Shown here one piece after another: positions 1 through 6,644 of a stretch of 12,158 bases of DNA. Both the position numbers and the translations under genes were made by a program. Numbering within the stretch: position 1 is the stretch's first letter; each line of letters starts with the position of its first letter. The notes under the pieces were generated by a model that made no database searches, was not told the DNA's origin, and was given only the letters and a program-made list of their open reading frames with translations. Origin of the DNA: Bacteroidota bacterium (lineage in GTDB: Bacteria > Bacteroidota > Bacteroidia > Flavobacteriales > Flavobacteriaceae); contig JAHZIZ010000004.1 of assembly GCA_022601215.1 (NCBI GenBank), positions 1 to 12,158 on the forward strand, read 5' to 3'.

Positions 1-720
1 AGTCTTCGAAATACTGGCCAACTCAACCGCTTCTATGGCCGTAGCAGATTCTTGATAAGGAATGGTATCCACAAAAGAAGTAAATCCAAGAAAATCATCT
101 TCTTTATGCAGGGCAGTAATCAGTTCTTTTCCATTCTCGTCCATCTTATGACTTTTTACAACTCCTTTAAGTATGAGGTAAATAAAGTTAGAATGCGCAT
201 CCTCTTGATAAATTGTTTCGCCCTTATCAAATGAGAGAATCGTTCCATTATCATCGAAGAAATTTTTCAATTCATGAAGATTTCGCAATACATCATCGTT
301 CACATCTTCATCTCTCTTTTTTGCAATATCCTTTTGGATATTATACAATATTTCAGCCTTGGCCAATCTGCTCTCTATTGCGCTGATCAATTCACTTTCC
401 TCAAATGGTTTGGTAAGATAATCGTCCGCTCCCATATCCATCCCTTTTCTAATCTCTTTATGCTCGGTCTTTGCCGATAAAAAGATAAAAGGAATATGCA
501 TGGTTTCTTGTGTCATCGACAATACTTCCAAAACACCATACCCATCTACCTCTGGCATCATAATATCACATACAATGACATCGGGTATGGTTGTTTTTGC
601 CTTTTCGATTCCTATTTTGCCATTAGGAGCTGTGAGCGCATTAAACCCTGACAATTCTAGTAGTTCTGCAGTGTTTTCACGTAATGCGGTATCATCTTCT
701 ATGATAAGAACTGTTTTCAT
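1..720 (-). CDS. Response regulator: receiver domain fused to a Crp/Fnr-type cyclic-nucleotide-binding domain (partial, C-terminus off the left edge)
   Basis: The frame is open from the ATG at 720 down to base 1, giving 240 residues with no stop, so the 3' end lies outside the window. Residues 1-120 read as a CheY-like receiver: acidic pair D9/D10, phospho-acceptor D52 in VCDIMMPEVDG, S82 in the FLSAKT strand, and K104 in the YLTKPF loop. A charged linker (about 120-150) leads into a cNMP-binding beta-roll (about 155-240) with FDKGETIYQED and a following IYLILKGVVKS strand, as in Crp/Fnr regulators. In that family a C-terminal winged HTH normally follows; it would lie left of base 1 and is inferred, not seen. 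The only cysteine visible is C51, so an FNR-type iron-sulfur cluster in this part is unlikely. The gene starts 11 bases after the histidine kinase stop, so the two are almost certainly cognate and cotranscribed. Receiver assignment is very secure; the DNA-binding output is inference. Confidence 0.93.
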   Translation of the reverse strand, partial: MKTVLIIEDDTALRENTAELLELSGFNALTAPNGKIGIEKAKTTIPDVIVCDIMMPEVDGYGVLEVLSMTQETMHIPFIFLSAKTEHKEIRKGMDMGADDYLTKPFEESELISAIESRLAKAEILYNIQKDIAKKRDEDVNDDVLRNLHELKNFFDDNGTILSFDKGETIYQEDAHSNFIYLILKGVVKSHKMDENGKELITALHKEDDFLGFTSFVDTIPYQESATAIEAVELASISKT

Positions 721-731
721 TTGATAGTAAG

Positions 732-1883
732 TTAGGTTAGCGTAACGGCAATGGGCAAAATAACTTCAAAAGAACTTCCCTTACCCTCAACGCTACTAAA
801 GGTAATACTCCCTTCAAGATTTTCCAAATGCCCCTTCACAATATTGAGCCCAATGCCAGTTCCCTGATCTAACAGCGCATTTTCTGCTCTAAAATATCGA
901 TCAAAGATGAACTTTTGCTCTTTTAATGGAATTCCCATTCCCTGATCTTTTACTACAATTTTCAGTTCTTTAGGTTCGCTATCCACCAAAATATCTATTT
1001 GAGTATCTTCCGGAGAATACTTGATTGCATTGTGCACCAGATTGGTAAGTACTAACTCTAAAATTTTCTCATCAAATTCAATTTCTAAACCGTCAATCTG
1101 ATCTGGATAATTTATTTTTTGACCATTCTTGAGTAGCATATTAGCATCATACACAACTTCATTGATCACCTTACTTAAAGGAAACACAGTAAATTTATAA
1201 GTTACTTTTCCGGTCTCGAGCCGTTCAATGGATAAAAAATCATTGATAATATTGTTCAAATACTTCACCTTATTCTGTATGGTAGTAAGGTGTTTCTCAC
1301 GTTTAGCCTGCTGATCGGTTTGTGTGTACTTCCCTGCCAAAGTCGCCGAGGTTAAGATTCCACTTAATGGTGTTTTAAACTCATGAGACACCAAGGATAA
1401 AAATTTGGTTTTAAGTTCATTGAGGTCTTTCTCTTTTGCCAATGCTTCCGTAAGTCTGTGGGTACGTTCCTGAACTAGTTTTTCCAGGTTCTCCGTATAA
1501 TTTTTTCGTTCTGTAATGTCAGTTACAATGGCCATAACATATCGATTCCCTTCAATAGAGAAAGGATTCAATCCTGCTTCTACGGGCAATTTATGACCAT
1601 CTTTATGGACACCATACAAATCCCGTCCAATACCCATACGCCGCTTGTCGTCTTTTTTAACAAAAGAACTTACGTGTGATTTATGGCTATGGTGGTACTT
1701 TTTTGGGATTAAAATATTGAGATCTCCTCCTTCTAGTTCATGCTCCTTATATCCAAACAGTTCCCTGGTAGCTTGATTTACTGCAACAATAGTTTGCTGG
1801 GCATCTACCACAATAACCGATTCAGAAACCGAATCGAAAATAGTTTCAAATACGACCGCAAATTTATCTTGAAAAAACTTCAT
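732..1883 (-). CDS. PAS-domain sensor histidine kinase
   Basis: A 383-residue hybrid-free histidine kinase. Residues about 12-125 form a PAS domain (IVAVNQATRELFGY, then the PAC-like end AIVTDITERK). A coiled linker (130-160) precedes the HisKA dimerisation domain with phospho-acceptor H167 in FLSLVSHEFKTPLSG. The HATPase_c domain follows: N-box N281 and N285 (NLVHNAIKYS), G1 box DQGMGI (313-318), F-box FDRYF (327-331) and G2 box GTGIGL (341-346). All catalytic motifs are intact. No membrane segment or signal peptide is visible, so it should be a cytoplasmic sensor; no heme or flavin ligand can be assigned from the PAS sequence alone. The ATG at 1883 is the only plausible start (the next Met is residue 83, inside the PAS domain). 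It lies only about 5 bases after a TAnnTTTG promoter element, which suggests a leaderless or near-leaderless mRNA. The response regulator follows after 11 bases. Confidence 0.96.
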   Translation of the reverse strand: MKFFQDKFAVVFETIFDSVSESVIVVDAQQTIVAVNQATRELFGYKEHELEGGDLNILIPKKYHHSHKSHVSSFVKKDDKRRMGIGRDLYGVHKDGHKLPVEAGLNPFSIEGNRYVMAIVTDITERKNYTENLEKLVQERTHRLTEALAKEKDLNELKTKFLSLVSHEFKTPLSGILTSATLAGKYTQTDQQAKREKHLTTIQNKVKYLNNIINDFLSIERLETGKVTYKFTVFPLSKVINEVVYDANMLLKNGQKINYPDQIDGLEIEFDEKILELVLTNLVHNAIKYSPEDTQIDILVDSEPKELKIVVKDQGMGIPLKEQKFIFDRYFRAENALLDQGTGIGLNIVKGHLENLEGSITFSSVEGKGSSFEVILPIAVTLT

Positions 1884-1887
1884 ATTT

Positions 1888-1895
1888 CAAAAGTA
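1888..1895 (-). promoter_or_regulatory. Predicted -7 promoter element (TACTTTTG) of the histidine kinase operon
   Basis: On the minus strand the bases read TACTTTTG, a full match to the Bacteroidota -7 consensus TAnnTTTG. The expected transcription start is around 1884, right at the ATG. No TTTG -33 element is present at the usual spacing; instead the palindrome at 1920-1931 sits upstream, as expected for an activator-dependent promoter. Confidence 0.5.
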
Positions 1896-1916
1896 CGTAT
1901 TTATTGCTTCTTTGAT

Positions 1917-1933
1917 AACTGATATATATCATT
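1917..1933. promoter_or_regulatory. Palindromic Crp/Fnr-type binding site between the kinase and the TerB-like gene
   Basis: The core 1920-1931 is a perfect 12-base palindrome TGATATATATCA, fitting TGAT-N4-ATCA, the core of the FNR-type consensus TTGAT-N4-ATCAA. With flanks it matches the site at 6532-6548 (read on the opposite strand) at about 14 of 17 positions. Its centre is about 41 bases from the predicted start of the histidine kinase transcript. The -7-like element of the opposite gene (1955-1962) is at the same distance on the other side, so it may serve both directions. The sequence and spacing are seen; the binding protein is inferred. Confidence 0.6.
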
Positions 1934-1954
1934 TCCAAAAATGGGGTTAGACAT

Positions 1955-1962
1955 TACATTTA
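1955..1962 (+). promoter_or_regulatory. Weak -7-like element (TACATTTA) before the TerB-like gene
   Basis: TACATTTA matches TAnnTTTG except for the last base. It begins 23 bases after the palindrome at 1920-1931 and would give a leader of about 20 bases before the ATG at 1985. No -33 element is seen. Supported mainly by its symmetry with the minus-strand promoter. Confidence 0.3.
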
Positions 1963-1984
1963 CCTCGCATTTAAAACTCAAAAC

Positions 1985-2395
1985 ATGGATACTTCAGTAA
2001 ACGCTCAGACCGAATTTTATCAACAAATTGGCCAACTATTTTATGCCATTGCCGCTTCAGATAAAGTCGTTAGAAAAGCCGAATATGACGCCTTAAAAAA
2101 ATTGGTTTCAGAAGAATGGACGGGTCTAGATGATTATAAAGACAAGTTTGGAGTGGAGGCAGCTTATCAAATTGAGATCGTTTTCGACTGGTTCGATTAC
2201 GAGAGTCTTGATGCCAATGATTGCTTTGAAACTTTTTCTCGATTCTTTAGAGAACATCCTAGTCAATTTACCTCAGATAGAAAAAAACTTATTTGGAGAA
2301 CCGCTAATGCCATTGCCAACTCATTTTCAGGAAAAAACAAATCGGAACTCATGATGCTCGCCAAACTTCACCTATTGTTTACCCAAGACTCATAA
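1985..2395 (+). CDS. TerB-like small cytoplasmic protein of unknown function
   Basis: A 136-residue, highly helical protein without signal peptide or membrane segment. Residues 14-41 (IGQLFYAIAASDKVVRKAEY and onward) resemble the first helix-loop-helix of TerB/DjlA-N-type domains, where an acidic residue in the loop and a Glu in the next helix mark the family (D26, E33 here). A second loop, SGKNKSELMML near 115-125, occupies the place of the second such repeat. The middle (60-95) is rich in aromatic and acidic residues. TerB-like domains occur in many unrelated contexts; there is no TerC, TerD or other tellurite gene nearby, so tellurite resistance should not be inferred. It is the first gene of a five-gene run ending with deoD, with 22 bases to the next gene. 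The family call is from pattern only and moderately sure; the gene itself is secure from coding character and operon position. Confidence 0.8.
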   Translation: MDTSVNAQTEFYQQIGQLFYAIAASDKVVRKAEYDALKKLVSEEWTGLDDYKDKFGVEAAYQIEIVFDWFDYESLDANDCFETFSRFFREHPSQFTSDRKKLIWRTANAIANSFSGKNKSELMMLAKLHLLFTQDS

Positions 2396-2417
2396 TCTAC
2401 ATCTTAAAAACTATCCT

Positions 2418-3302
2418 ATGAAAACCATATTCTATTTTTTTATCCTACTCCTTATGGTATCCTGTAAAAATGATACGCCCACAACCGATGGGACTTTGGA
2501 TAATTTAGAAAATGTTGAATCAACAATCACTGAATCGACTATAGATACTGCAATTTCCAGAACCGACTTGGACCTTAAAAAAGAGAGGTCCATTGAGATT
2601 AAACAACAAGAATTGAGGGGATTAAAAGATGAAAAAGATCAATTAAAAGAACTTATTATCGAAAAAAAGTACACCAAAGAAGAAGATTTGTACACCATCG
2701 ATTTTCGCTATCCAATACTCAACGAATCGATAAGAGAATCTTACATAAACTTTAATGAATATATAAACGATTACTATGTTGATATCACAGGAACAGAAGC
2801 TGGAATAATTGAAGACAAAGAAATGATTTGCGACACTATTAGGACAAATAGATATAAGGAAAAAAGGTTCATTGATTATAAAATTTATAACGTAAACGAC
2901 CAACTAGTAAGCATTCTATTTTACAAGGAAAATTTCTATGCTGGAACCTTACACCCTACCTACTCATTCGATTGTATGAATTTCGACTTAAGCCGCTCTG
3001 TATTTATGAATTATGATGATTTTTTTACTGAAGGGTCTGAAGAGGAAATGACTAAAATTGTCAACGAAATGATCTCTAGCAAAATTTATGCAGGTGATAT
3101 GTATTTCGACTGTTGGGAAATTACTCAGGATGATTTCTTTGAATATAAAGACAATTTTGTGCTTGACGATTATTGTATTGAGTACTATTTCGACGACTGC
3201 GTAGTTTGTCCATCGTACACAGGAAGCTATTCTGTGCGCATTCCCTTAGAAGATGTATTACCAATTTTGAAACGATATAACATTAACCCTCTTGTTTTTT
3301 AA
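2418..3302 (+). CDS. Lipoprotein with DUF4163/DUF3298 (PdaC/RsiV-like) domain
   Basis: A 294-residue envelope lipoprotein. The N-terminus is a short hydrophobic signal ending in the lipobox LMVSC, with C16 as the lipidated cysteine. A Thr/Ser/Asp-rich tether (20-50) and a charged, probably coiled segment (51-88) follow. From residue 92 the pattern fits the DUF4163-DUF3298 pair found in PdaC and RsiV-type proteins: IDFRYPILNESI, the self-contained LHPTYSFDCMNFDL strand (178-191), the YDDFF helix start (199-203), and the C-terminal IEYYFDDCVVCPSYTGSYSVRIPLEDV region (254-280). The family is linked to cell-wall or lysozyme interaction in Firmicutes; the role in Bacteroidota is not established. 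Several cysteines (138, 186, 232, 253, 261, 264) could form disulfides in the periplasm. It lies 22 bases after the TerB-like gene and 11 before the DUF998 gene. Confidence 0.82.
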   Translation: MKTIFYFFILLLMVSCKNDTPTTDGTLDNLENVESTITESTIDTAISRTDLDLKKERSIEIKQQELRGLKDEKDQLKELIIEKKYTKEEDLYTIDFRYPILNESIRESYINFNEYINDYYVDITGTEAGIIEDKEMICDTIRTNRYKEKRFIDYKIYNVNDQLVSILFYKENFYAGTLHPTYSFDCMNFDLSRSVFMNYDDFFTEGSEEEMTKIVNEMISSKIYAGDMYFDCWEITQDDFFEYKDNFVLDDYCIEYYFDDCVVCPSYTGSYSVRIPLEDVLPILKRYNINPLVF

Positions 3303-3313
3303 TCCTTTGTAAT

Positions 3314-3898
3314 ATGCGACTTTTGGGCACTTTATACGCAACTCTTTATGTACTGATGATCATTGTCATCTTCGTTTTGCCTTCGTTCTCTTTTGACGGT
3401 TATTCCATCACTAGAAACTCTCTAAGTGAATTAGGTGCACAAGCTACTCCAAAAAATTGGGTGATTAATATTGTCTTCATTGCCTTAAGCCTTGTAACTG
3501 CCTTGTTAGCCACTAAAGTATTGAGAAAGTACTGGGTCCCATTATATCTTATGTATTTTTTCGCTGGGTCATTCTTCTTTACTGCTATCTTTCAACATGC
3601 CCCTATTAGCAGTGGTGCCTATCTCGAATCTGAACACCTTAAACACATTGTTTTTTCAACATTTGCAGGCACCGCTTTCTGCGTATATTGCTTTATCATC
3701 TATTTAAAATTACAAATACCCATAGAACGGGCTTCTGCTATTCTAATGGGATGTCTTGCCATAGGACTCTCCTTATTGATGTTTAATTTTGAAGCCTACA
3801 AAGGAATTTTTCAACGGGTACTTTTTATAACAGCCTTTGGTTGGTTGTTTATATCACTTACGACTTTCACCTTTTCAAAACCTCTCAAAAAGACGTAA
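3314..3898 (+). CDS. DUF998 family integral membrane protein
   Basis: A 194-residue protein with about six hydrophobic segments (roughly 6-23, 49-67, 76-94, 112-130, 139-157 and 165-184). The loop after the first segment carries NSLSELGAQATPKNW (35-49), the hallmark of DUF998, and GIFQRVLF (164-171) fits the conserved segment before the last helix. H109 and H111-region residues (EHLKHIVFS) sit at the start of the fourth helix, as in relatives. The family has no established biochemical activity. It lies 11 bases after the lipoprotein and 11 before deoC, so is cotranscribed; a link to nucleoside use is only suggested by that position. The start is the first ATG in frame. Confidence 0.83.
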   Translation: MRLLGTLYATLYVLMIIVIFVLPSFSFDGYSITRNSLSELGAQATPKNWVINIVFIALSLVTALLATKVLRKYWVPLYLMYFFAGSFFFTAIFQHAPISSGAYLESEHLKHIVFSTFAGTAFCVYCFIIYLKLQIPIERASAILMGCLAIGLSLLMFNFEAYKGIFQRVLFITAFGWLFISLTTFTFSKPLKKT

Positions 3899-3909
3899 AA
3901 AGCAAAACT

Positions 3910-4572
3910 ATGAAGGAACTCAATCAATATATAGATCACACTGCCTTAAAACCCACAGTAGTCCCCGAAGACATCTTGCAACTTTGCAAGGAAGCGATAT
4001 CCTATAACTTTTATGCGGTTTGCGTGAACAGTTGTTATGTTTTTTTAGCGTCAAATACCTTAAAACAAACCCCCATAAGAGTGGTAACGACCGTTGGATT
4101 CCCTCTAGGCACGTCAAGTACCAAAGCCAAGGTGAGTGAAGCTAAAAAAGCGATTAAAGATGGTGCCGATGAGATTGACATGGTCATAAACATAGGGTTT
4201 TTAAAAGCGGGATTGCTAAAATCTGTTCGTGAAGAAATTTCGGCTGTAAAAAAGGCTGTCGGTAGGCGCACTTTAAAGGTGATTATAGAGACCTGTTATC
4301 TGAGCAATTCAGAAAAGAAAATTGCCTGCGAAATTGCAAAAAAAGCAGGAGCCGATTTTATTAAAACCTCAACTGGATTTGGAGAGGGAGGTGCATCCAT
4401 TCAAGATATAGAACTCATAAAATCTACAATCGGTAATACTACTAAAATAAAAGCCGCTGGAGGTATTAAATCTAAACAAGAAGCACTTGCCTATATAGAG
4501 GCTGGAGCCGATCGTATAGGAACTTCCAATGGGGTGAAATTATTGCATATAATAAAAGACAAACAATTATGA
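3910..4572 (+). CDS. deoC: Deoxyribose-phosphate aldolase
   Basis: DeoC cleaves 2-deoxyribose 5-phosphate to glyceraldehyde 3-phosphate and acetaldehyde, a class I (Schiff-base) aldolase step of deoxynucleoside breakdown in the cytoplasm. The 220-residue length is normal for the short bacterial form. The catalytic residues are visible: Schiff-base K152 in [10 protein letters not shown]90 in DEIDMVIN and the second lysine K181 in KIKAAGGI. The N-terminal IDHTALKP and the phosphate-binding [10 protein letters not shown] and AAGGIK loops are canonical. The start at 3910 is chosen over an upstream TTG at 3841 because the extra 23 residues would overlap the DUF998 gene and precede the conserved [11 protein letters not shown] start. 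The stop overlaps the deoD start in ATGA (4569-4572), so translational coupling is likely. Confidence 0.97.
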   Translation: MKELNQYIDHTALKPTVVPEDILQLCKEAISYNFYAVCVNSCYVFLASNTLKQTPIRVVTTVGFPLGTSSTKAKVSEAKKAIKDGADEIDMVINIGFLKAGLLKSVREEISAVKKAVGRRTLKVIIETCYLSNSEKKIACEIAKKAGADFIKTSTGFGEGGASIQDIELIKSTIGNTTKIKAAGGIKSKQEALAYIEAGADRIGTSNGVKLLHIIKDKQL

Positions 4573-5270
4573 GCGTTCACTTAGAAGCAAAACAAGGAGA
4601 GATTGCATCTTCCGTCTTGTTACCAGGAGATCCGATGAGAGCCAAATGGATTGCCGAAACATTTTTAGACGATGTCTTTTGTTACAATGATATCCGGGCT
4701 ATGCTAGGGTATACCGGAACTTATAAAGGAAAAAGAGTTTCTGTTCAAGGAACAGGAATGGGAATTCCTTCGGCACTCATTTATTGTCACGAGTTAATTA
4801 CCTCTTACGGAGTTAAAAACTTAATCCGTGTAGGAAGTACTGGTTCTTATCAGCCAGAAATTAAATTACGGGATATCGTAATTGCAATGGCTGCTTCCTC
4901 TACTTCAGGAATTAACAATTCCCGTTTTGTGAATGCCGATTACGCTCCAACGGCGAGCTTCGAGCTACTGTTAAAAGCCGCTACCTATGCGAAAGCGAAC
5001 AACATTCCCATTAAAGCAGGCAATGTTTTGTCAAGTGATGAATTTTATGAGGACGATCCAAACGCCTACAAAAAATGGGCAGACTATGGAGTCCTTTGTG
5101 TTGAAATGGAAGCCGCTGGATTATATACGATCGCTGCAAAGCACAACGTCAAAGCATTAGCCATCTTAACTGTTTCAGATTCCTTGGTAACCAAAGAACA
5201 AATCACTTCTGAAGAAAGAGAAACCACCTTTTCTAAGATGATAGAAATTGCGTTACACACGGCTTTATAA
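4569..5270 (+). CDS. deoD: Purine-nucleoside phosphorylase, DeoD (hexameric) type
   Basis: DeoD phosphorolyses purine (deoxy)nucleosides to the free base and (deoxy)ribose 1-phosphate. With a phosphopentomutase, not seen here, it feeds DeoC. The 233 residues match the family length. Key positions fall almost exactly at the numbering used for the E. coli enzyme: H4, G20 and R24 ([10 protein letters not shown]), R43, R87 and S90 (IRVGSTGS), E179-M180-E181 (VEMEAAG), D204 in VSDSL and R217. All catalytic and phosphate-binding residues are therefore present. It overlaps deoC by four bases (ATGA), and is the last gene before a hairpin terminator. Specificity for 6-oxo versus 6-amino purines cannot be read with certainty. 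Confidence 0.96.
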   Translation: MSVHLEAKQGEIASSVLLPGDPMRAKWIAETFLDDVFCYNDIRAMLGYTGTYKGKRVSVQGTGMGIPSALIYCHELITSYGVKNLIRVGSTGSYQPEIKLRDIVIAMAASSTSGINNSRFVNADYAPTASFELLLKAATYAKANNIPIKAGNVLSSDEFYEDDPNAYKKWADYGVLCVEMEAAGLYTIAAKHNVKALAILTVSDSLVTKEQITSEERETTFSKMIEIALHTAL

Positions 5271-5279
5271 TAATGAAAA

Positions 5280-5305
5280 AGGGAAGTCCTCTTATAGACT
5301 TCCCT
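5280..5305. terminator. Bidirectional intrinsic terminator between deoD and the usp gene
   Basis: GGGAAGTC (5281-5288) and GACTTCCC (5297-5304) form a perfect 8-base stem, extended by one A-T pair, with an 8-base loop. On the plus strand it is followed by TCTTTATT; on the minus strand by five Ts. It lies 9 bases after the deoD stop and about 29 after the stop of the convergent usp gene, so it can end both operons. The run of T is better on the minus side. Confidence 0.85.
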
Positions 5306-5333
5306 CTTTATTCGCAATGGTCGACAGCAACAA

Positions 5334-6167
5334 CTAAATTTTAAAGGATACCACTGGAATTTCTGAATGATTTACTAACTCTTCGCCAATACTTCCGGCA
5401 AAGAAATGAGCCAATCCACTTCTACCATGGGTAGGCACGGCAATAATATCTACTTTATTGGCACTACTATAAGTAAATATGCCGTCTTCTACGGTTTTGT
5501 CATTGTAATAAACCACACTTTCGTATAATTCAAGATCATTATTACCAACATTTGCCAAGAATTTAAAGGCCTTTTCCATCATCTCACTACTCCTTTTAAA
5601 ACGTTCAGGTGTATTTACATATAGCAACCTAAACTCACTTGCAAAAACATTAGCCAAGGCCTTTGCATTTTTGAAAGCTGGAATATAATCCAGAGAAAAA
5701 TCGCAAGCAAACACCATAGTATCTGTGGTAAAATTCACTATTCTATTCTTGATTACTAGTACGGGAACATTGGCAGTACGAACCACTTTCTCCGTATTAG
5801 AACCTACGAAAATATCTTTAAGTCCACTACTTCCATGTGACCCCATAACTATTAAATCTACCTCATATTCCTTGGCTACTTTGTCAATTTCGGAAAAGAC
5901 TTTATAGTTCTGCACTGTACTCTCTACTTTTATACCTTTTAGATAGTCTTTATCTAAAAACTCATCAAAATGTTTTTCAGCCAATTTCATATAATACATG
6001 GCCTCCATTACCTCTTGAGATTCATTTTTTGTGAGTACTGCTTCCGATAATCCCATCATATGTAAGGTGAGAATTTCGGCATCATACCGCTTGGCTAGTT
6101 GAGCAGCTACTTCTAAAGCGTATTCAGAATGATCGGAAAAATCAACTGGAACTAATATTTTTTTCAT
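5334..6167 (-). CDS. Tandem-domain universal stress protein (UspA family)
   Basis: 277 residues made of two Usp folds in one chain. Domain 1 (about 1-140) starts with KKILVPVDFSDHS and carries the ATP-binding signature GSHGSSGLKDIFVGSNTEKVV (109-129). Domain 2 (about 150-277) starts with MVFACDFS and carries THGRSGLAHFFAGSIGEELV (246-265). Both copies keep the G-x2-G-x9-G-S/T spacing typical of ATP-binding Usp proteins, so both may bind nucleotide. These proteins accumulate on growth arrest, and often on oxygen limitation. It lies 11 bases after the hpf stop and is cotranscribed with it, under the promoter and palindrome upstream of hpf. Its transcript ends at the shared terminator. Confidence 0.94.
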   Translation of the reverse strand: MKKILVPVDFSDHSEYALEVAAQLAKRYDAEILTLHMMGLSEAVLTKNESQEVMEAMYYMKLAEKHFDEFLDKDYLKGIKVESTVQNYKVFSEIDKVAKEYEVDLIVMGSHGSSGLKDIFVGSNTEKVVRTANVPVLVIKNRIVNFTTDTMVFACDFSLDYIPAFKNAKALANVFASEFRLLYVNTPERFKRSSEMMEKAFKFLANVGNNDLELYESVVYYNDKTVEDGIFTYSSANKVDIIAVPTHGRSGLAHFFAGSIGEELVNHSEIPVVSFKI

Positions 6168-6178
6168 AAGATTAGGTT

Positions 6179-6478
6179 TTAATGATGCAGGACAATTGCC
6201 TTGCGTTTTTTTAATTGCTTTTCTAAATCTGAAATAGTTTCTTTCACTGCCATTTCAAAATTTTTCTCTTTTGATGTAGCAAAAATTCTCGGGCCGGGTG
6301 CGCTCAATTCTACTTCGCAAATCTTATCGATACCAGACGCATCGTTTTCAATTTTAAAAAAGACATTGGCGTTTATGAGTCTCGGATATTTACCTCCTAG
6401 CTTTTGAAGTTTCCCCAAAGTGTATTCCGTTAGAGTTTCACTATTAGGCATTTTCACATATTGAATAGAAATGGTCAT
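6179..6478 (-). CDS. hpf: Ribosome hibernation-promoting factor, short HPF/RaiA (YfiA) type
   Basis: 99 residues covering a single S30AE / sigma-54-modulation domain with the beta-alpha-beta-beta-beta-alpha order: MTISIQYVKM strand, helix about 14-28 (TLTEYTLGKLQKLGG), the NVFFKIEND strand, the ICEVELSAPG strand and the C-terminal helix (74-92) ending in a basic KKRKA tail. The lack of the extra C-terminal dimerisation domain makes it the short form. These proteins bind the 30S decoding centre and silence ribosomes during stationary phase or stress. It is the first gene of a two-gene operon with the universal stress protein, and its promoter region carries a palindromic Crp/Fnr-type site. HPF versus RaiA (100S dimer versus 70S stabilisation) cannot be decided from sequence alone. 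Confidence 0.92.
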   Translation of the reverse strand: MTISIQYVKMPNSETLTEYTLGKLQKLGGKYPRLINANVFFKIENDASGIDKICEVELSAPGPRIFATSKEKNFEMAVKETISDLEKQLKKRKAIVLHH

Positions 6479-6503
6479 ACAAATACATTTTTTAATTACA
6501 CTT

Positions 6504-6511
6504 CAAAACTA
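6504..6511 (-). promoter_or_regulatory. Predicted -7 promoter element (TAGTTTTG) of the hpf-usp operon
   Basis: Minus-strand TAGTTTTG is a full match to TAnnTTTG. A transcription start near 6500 would give a leader of about 22 bases to the hpf ATG. The nearest upstream TTTG is only 14 bases away, shorter than the usual 17-23, so the -33 element is poor; the palindrome at 6535-6546 could make up for this through an activator. Confidence 0.5.
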
Positions 6512-6531
6512 GCATTAGCTTACGTCAAAAA

Positions 6532-6548
6532 ACATGATAATTATCAGT
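6532..6548. promoter_or_regulatory. Palindromic Crp/Fnr-type binding site upstream of hpf-usp
   Basis: The core 6535-6546 is a perfect 12-base palindrome TGATAATTATCA, i.e. TGAT-N4-ATCA. Read on the minus strand with flanks it is ACTGATAATTATCATGT, against ACTGATATATATCATTT at 1917-1933. Its end lies 23 bases from the -7 element at 6504-6511 and its centre about 40-41 bases from the predicted start, the class II activator position. By eye no other TGAT-N4-ATCA was found in the window. Confidence 0.65.
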
Positions 6549-6574
6549 CGAGAATATCCAAAAACAGAAATTGC

Positions 6575-6631
6575 ATAGTTTACTTTCATAATAAATAGTT
6601 AAACTATCATATATTAATAGTATTACTATTA
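6575..6631. promoter_or_regulatory. Operator cluster of ATAGT/ACTAT repeats before the TetR gene
   Basis: Two perfect palindromes lie here: ATAGTT-A-AACTAT (6595-6607) and TAATAGTA-T-TACTATTA (6615-6631). A further half-site ATAGTTTA (6575-6582) pairs with TAAACTAT (6600-6607). ATAGT in the forward sense starts at 6575, 6595 and 6617, spaced 20 and 22 bases, close to two helical turns. The downstream palindrome touches the -7 element, as expected for autorepression by the TetR protein encoded next. The repeats are seen; the ligand and binder are inferred. Confidence 0.55.
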
Positions 6632-6637
6632 TATTTG
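6630..6637 (+). promoter_or_regulatory. Predicted -7 promoter element (TATATTTG) of the tetR-export operon
   Basis: A full match to TAnnTTTG only 7 bases before the ATG at 6645, implying a very short leader. No -33 TTTG is seen at the usual spacing; that space holds the palindrome cluster. Confidence 0.5.
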
Positions 6638-6644
6638 TTCCCTA

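Noticed and set aside
1985..2395. Tellurite resistance function for the TerB-like gene
   Set aside because: Only the fold resembles TerB; no other ter gene is near, so the phenotype is not supported.
3841..3909. Longer deoC form from an upstream TTG
   Set aside because: It would overlap the DUF998 coding end and add residues not seen in DeoC proteins; the ATG at 3910 gives the usual N-terminus.
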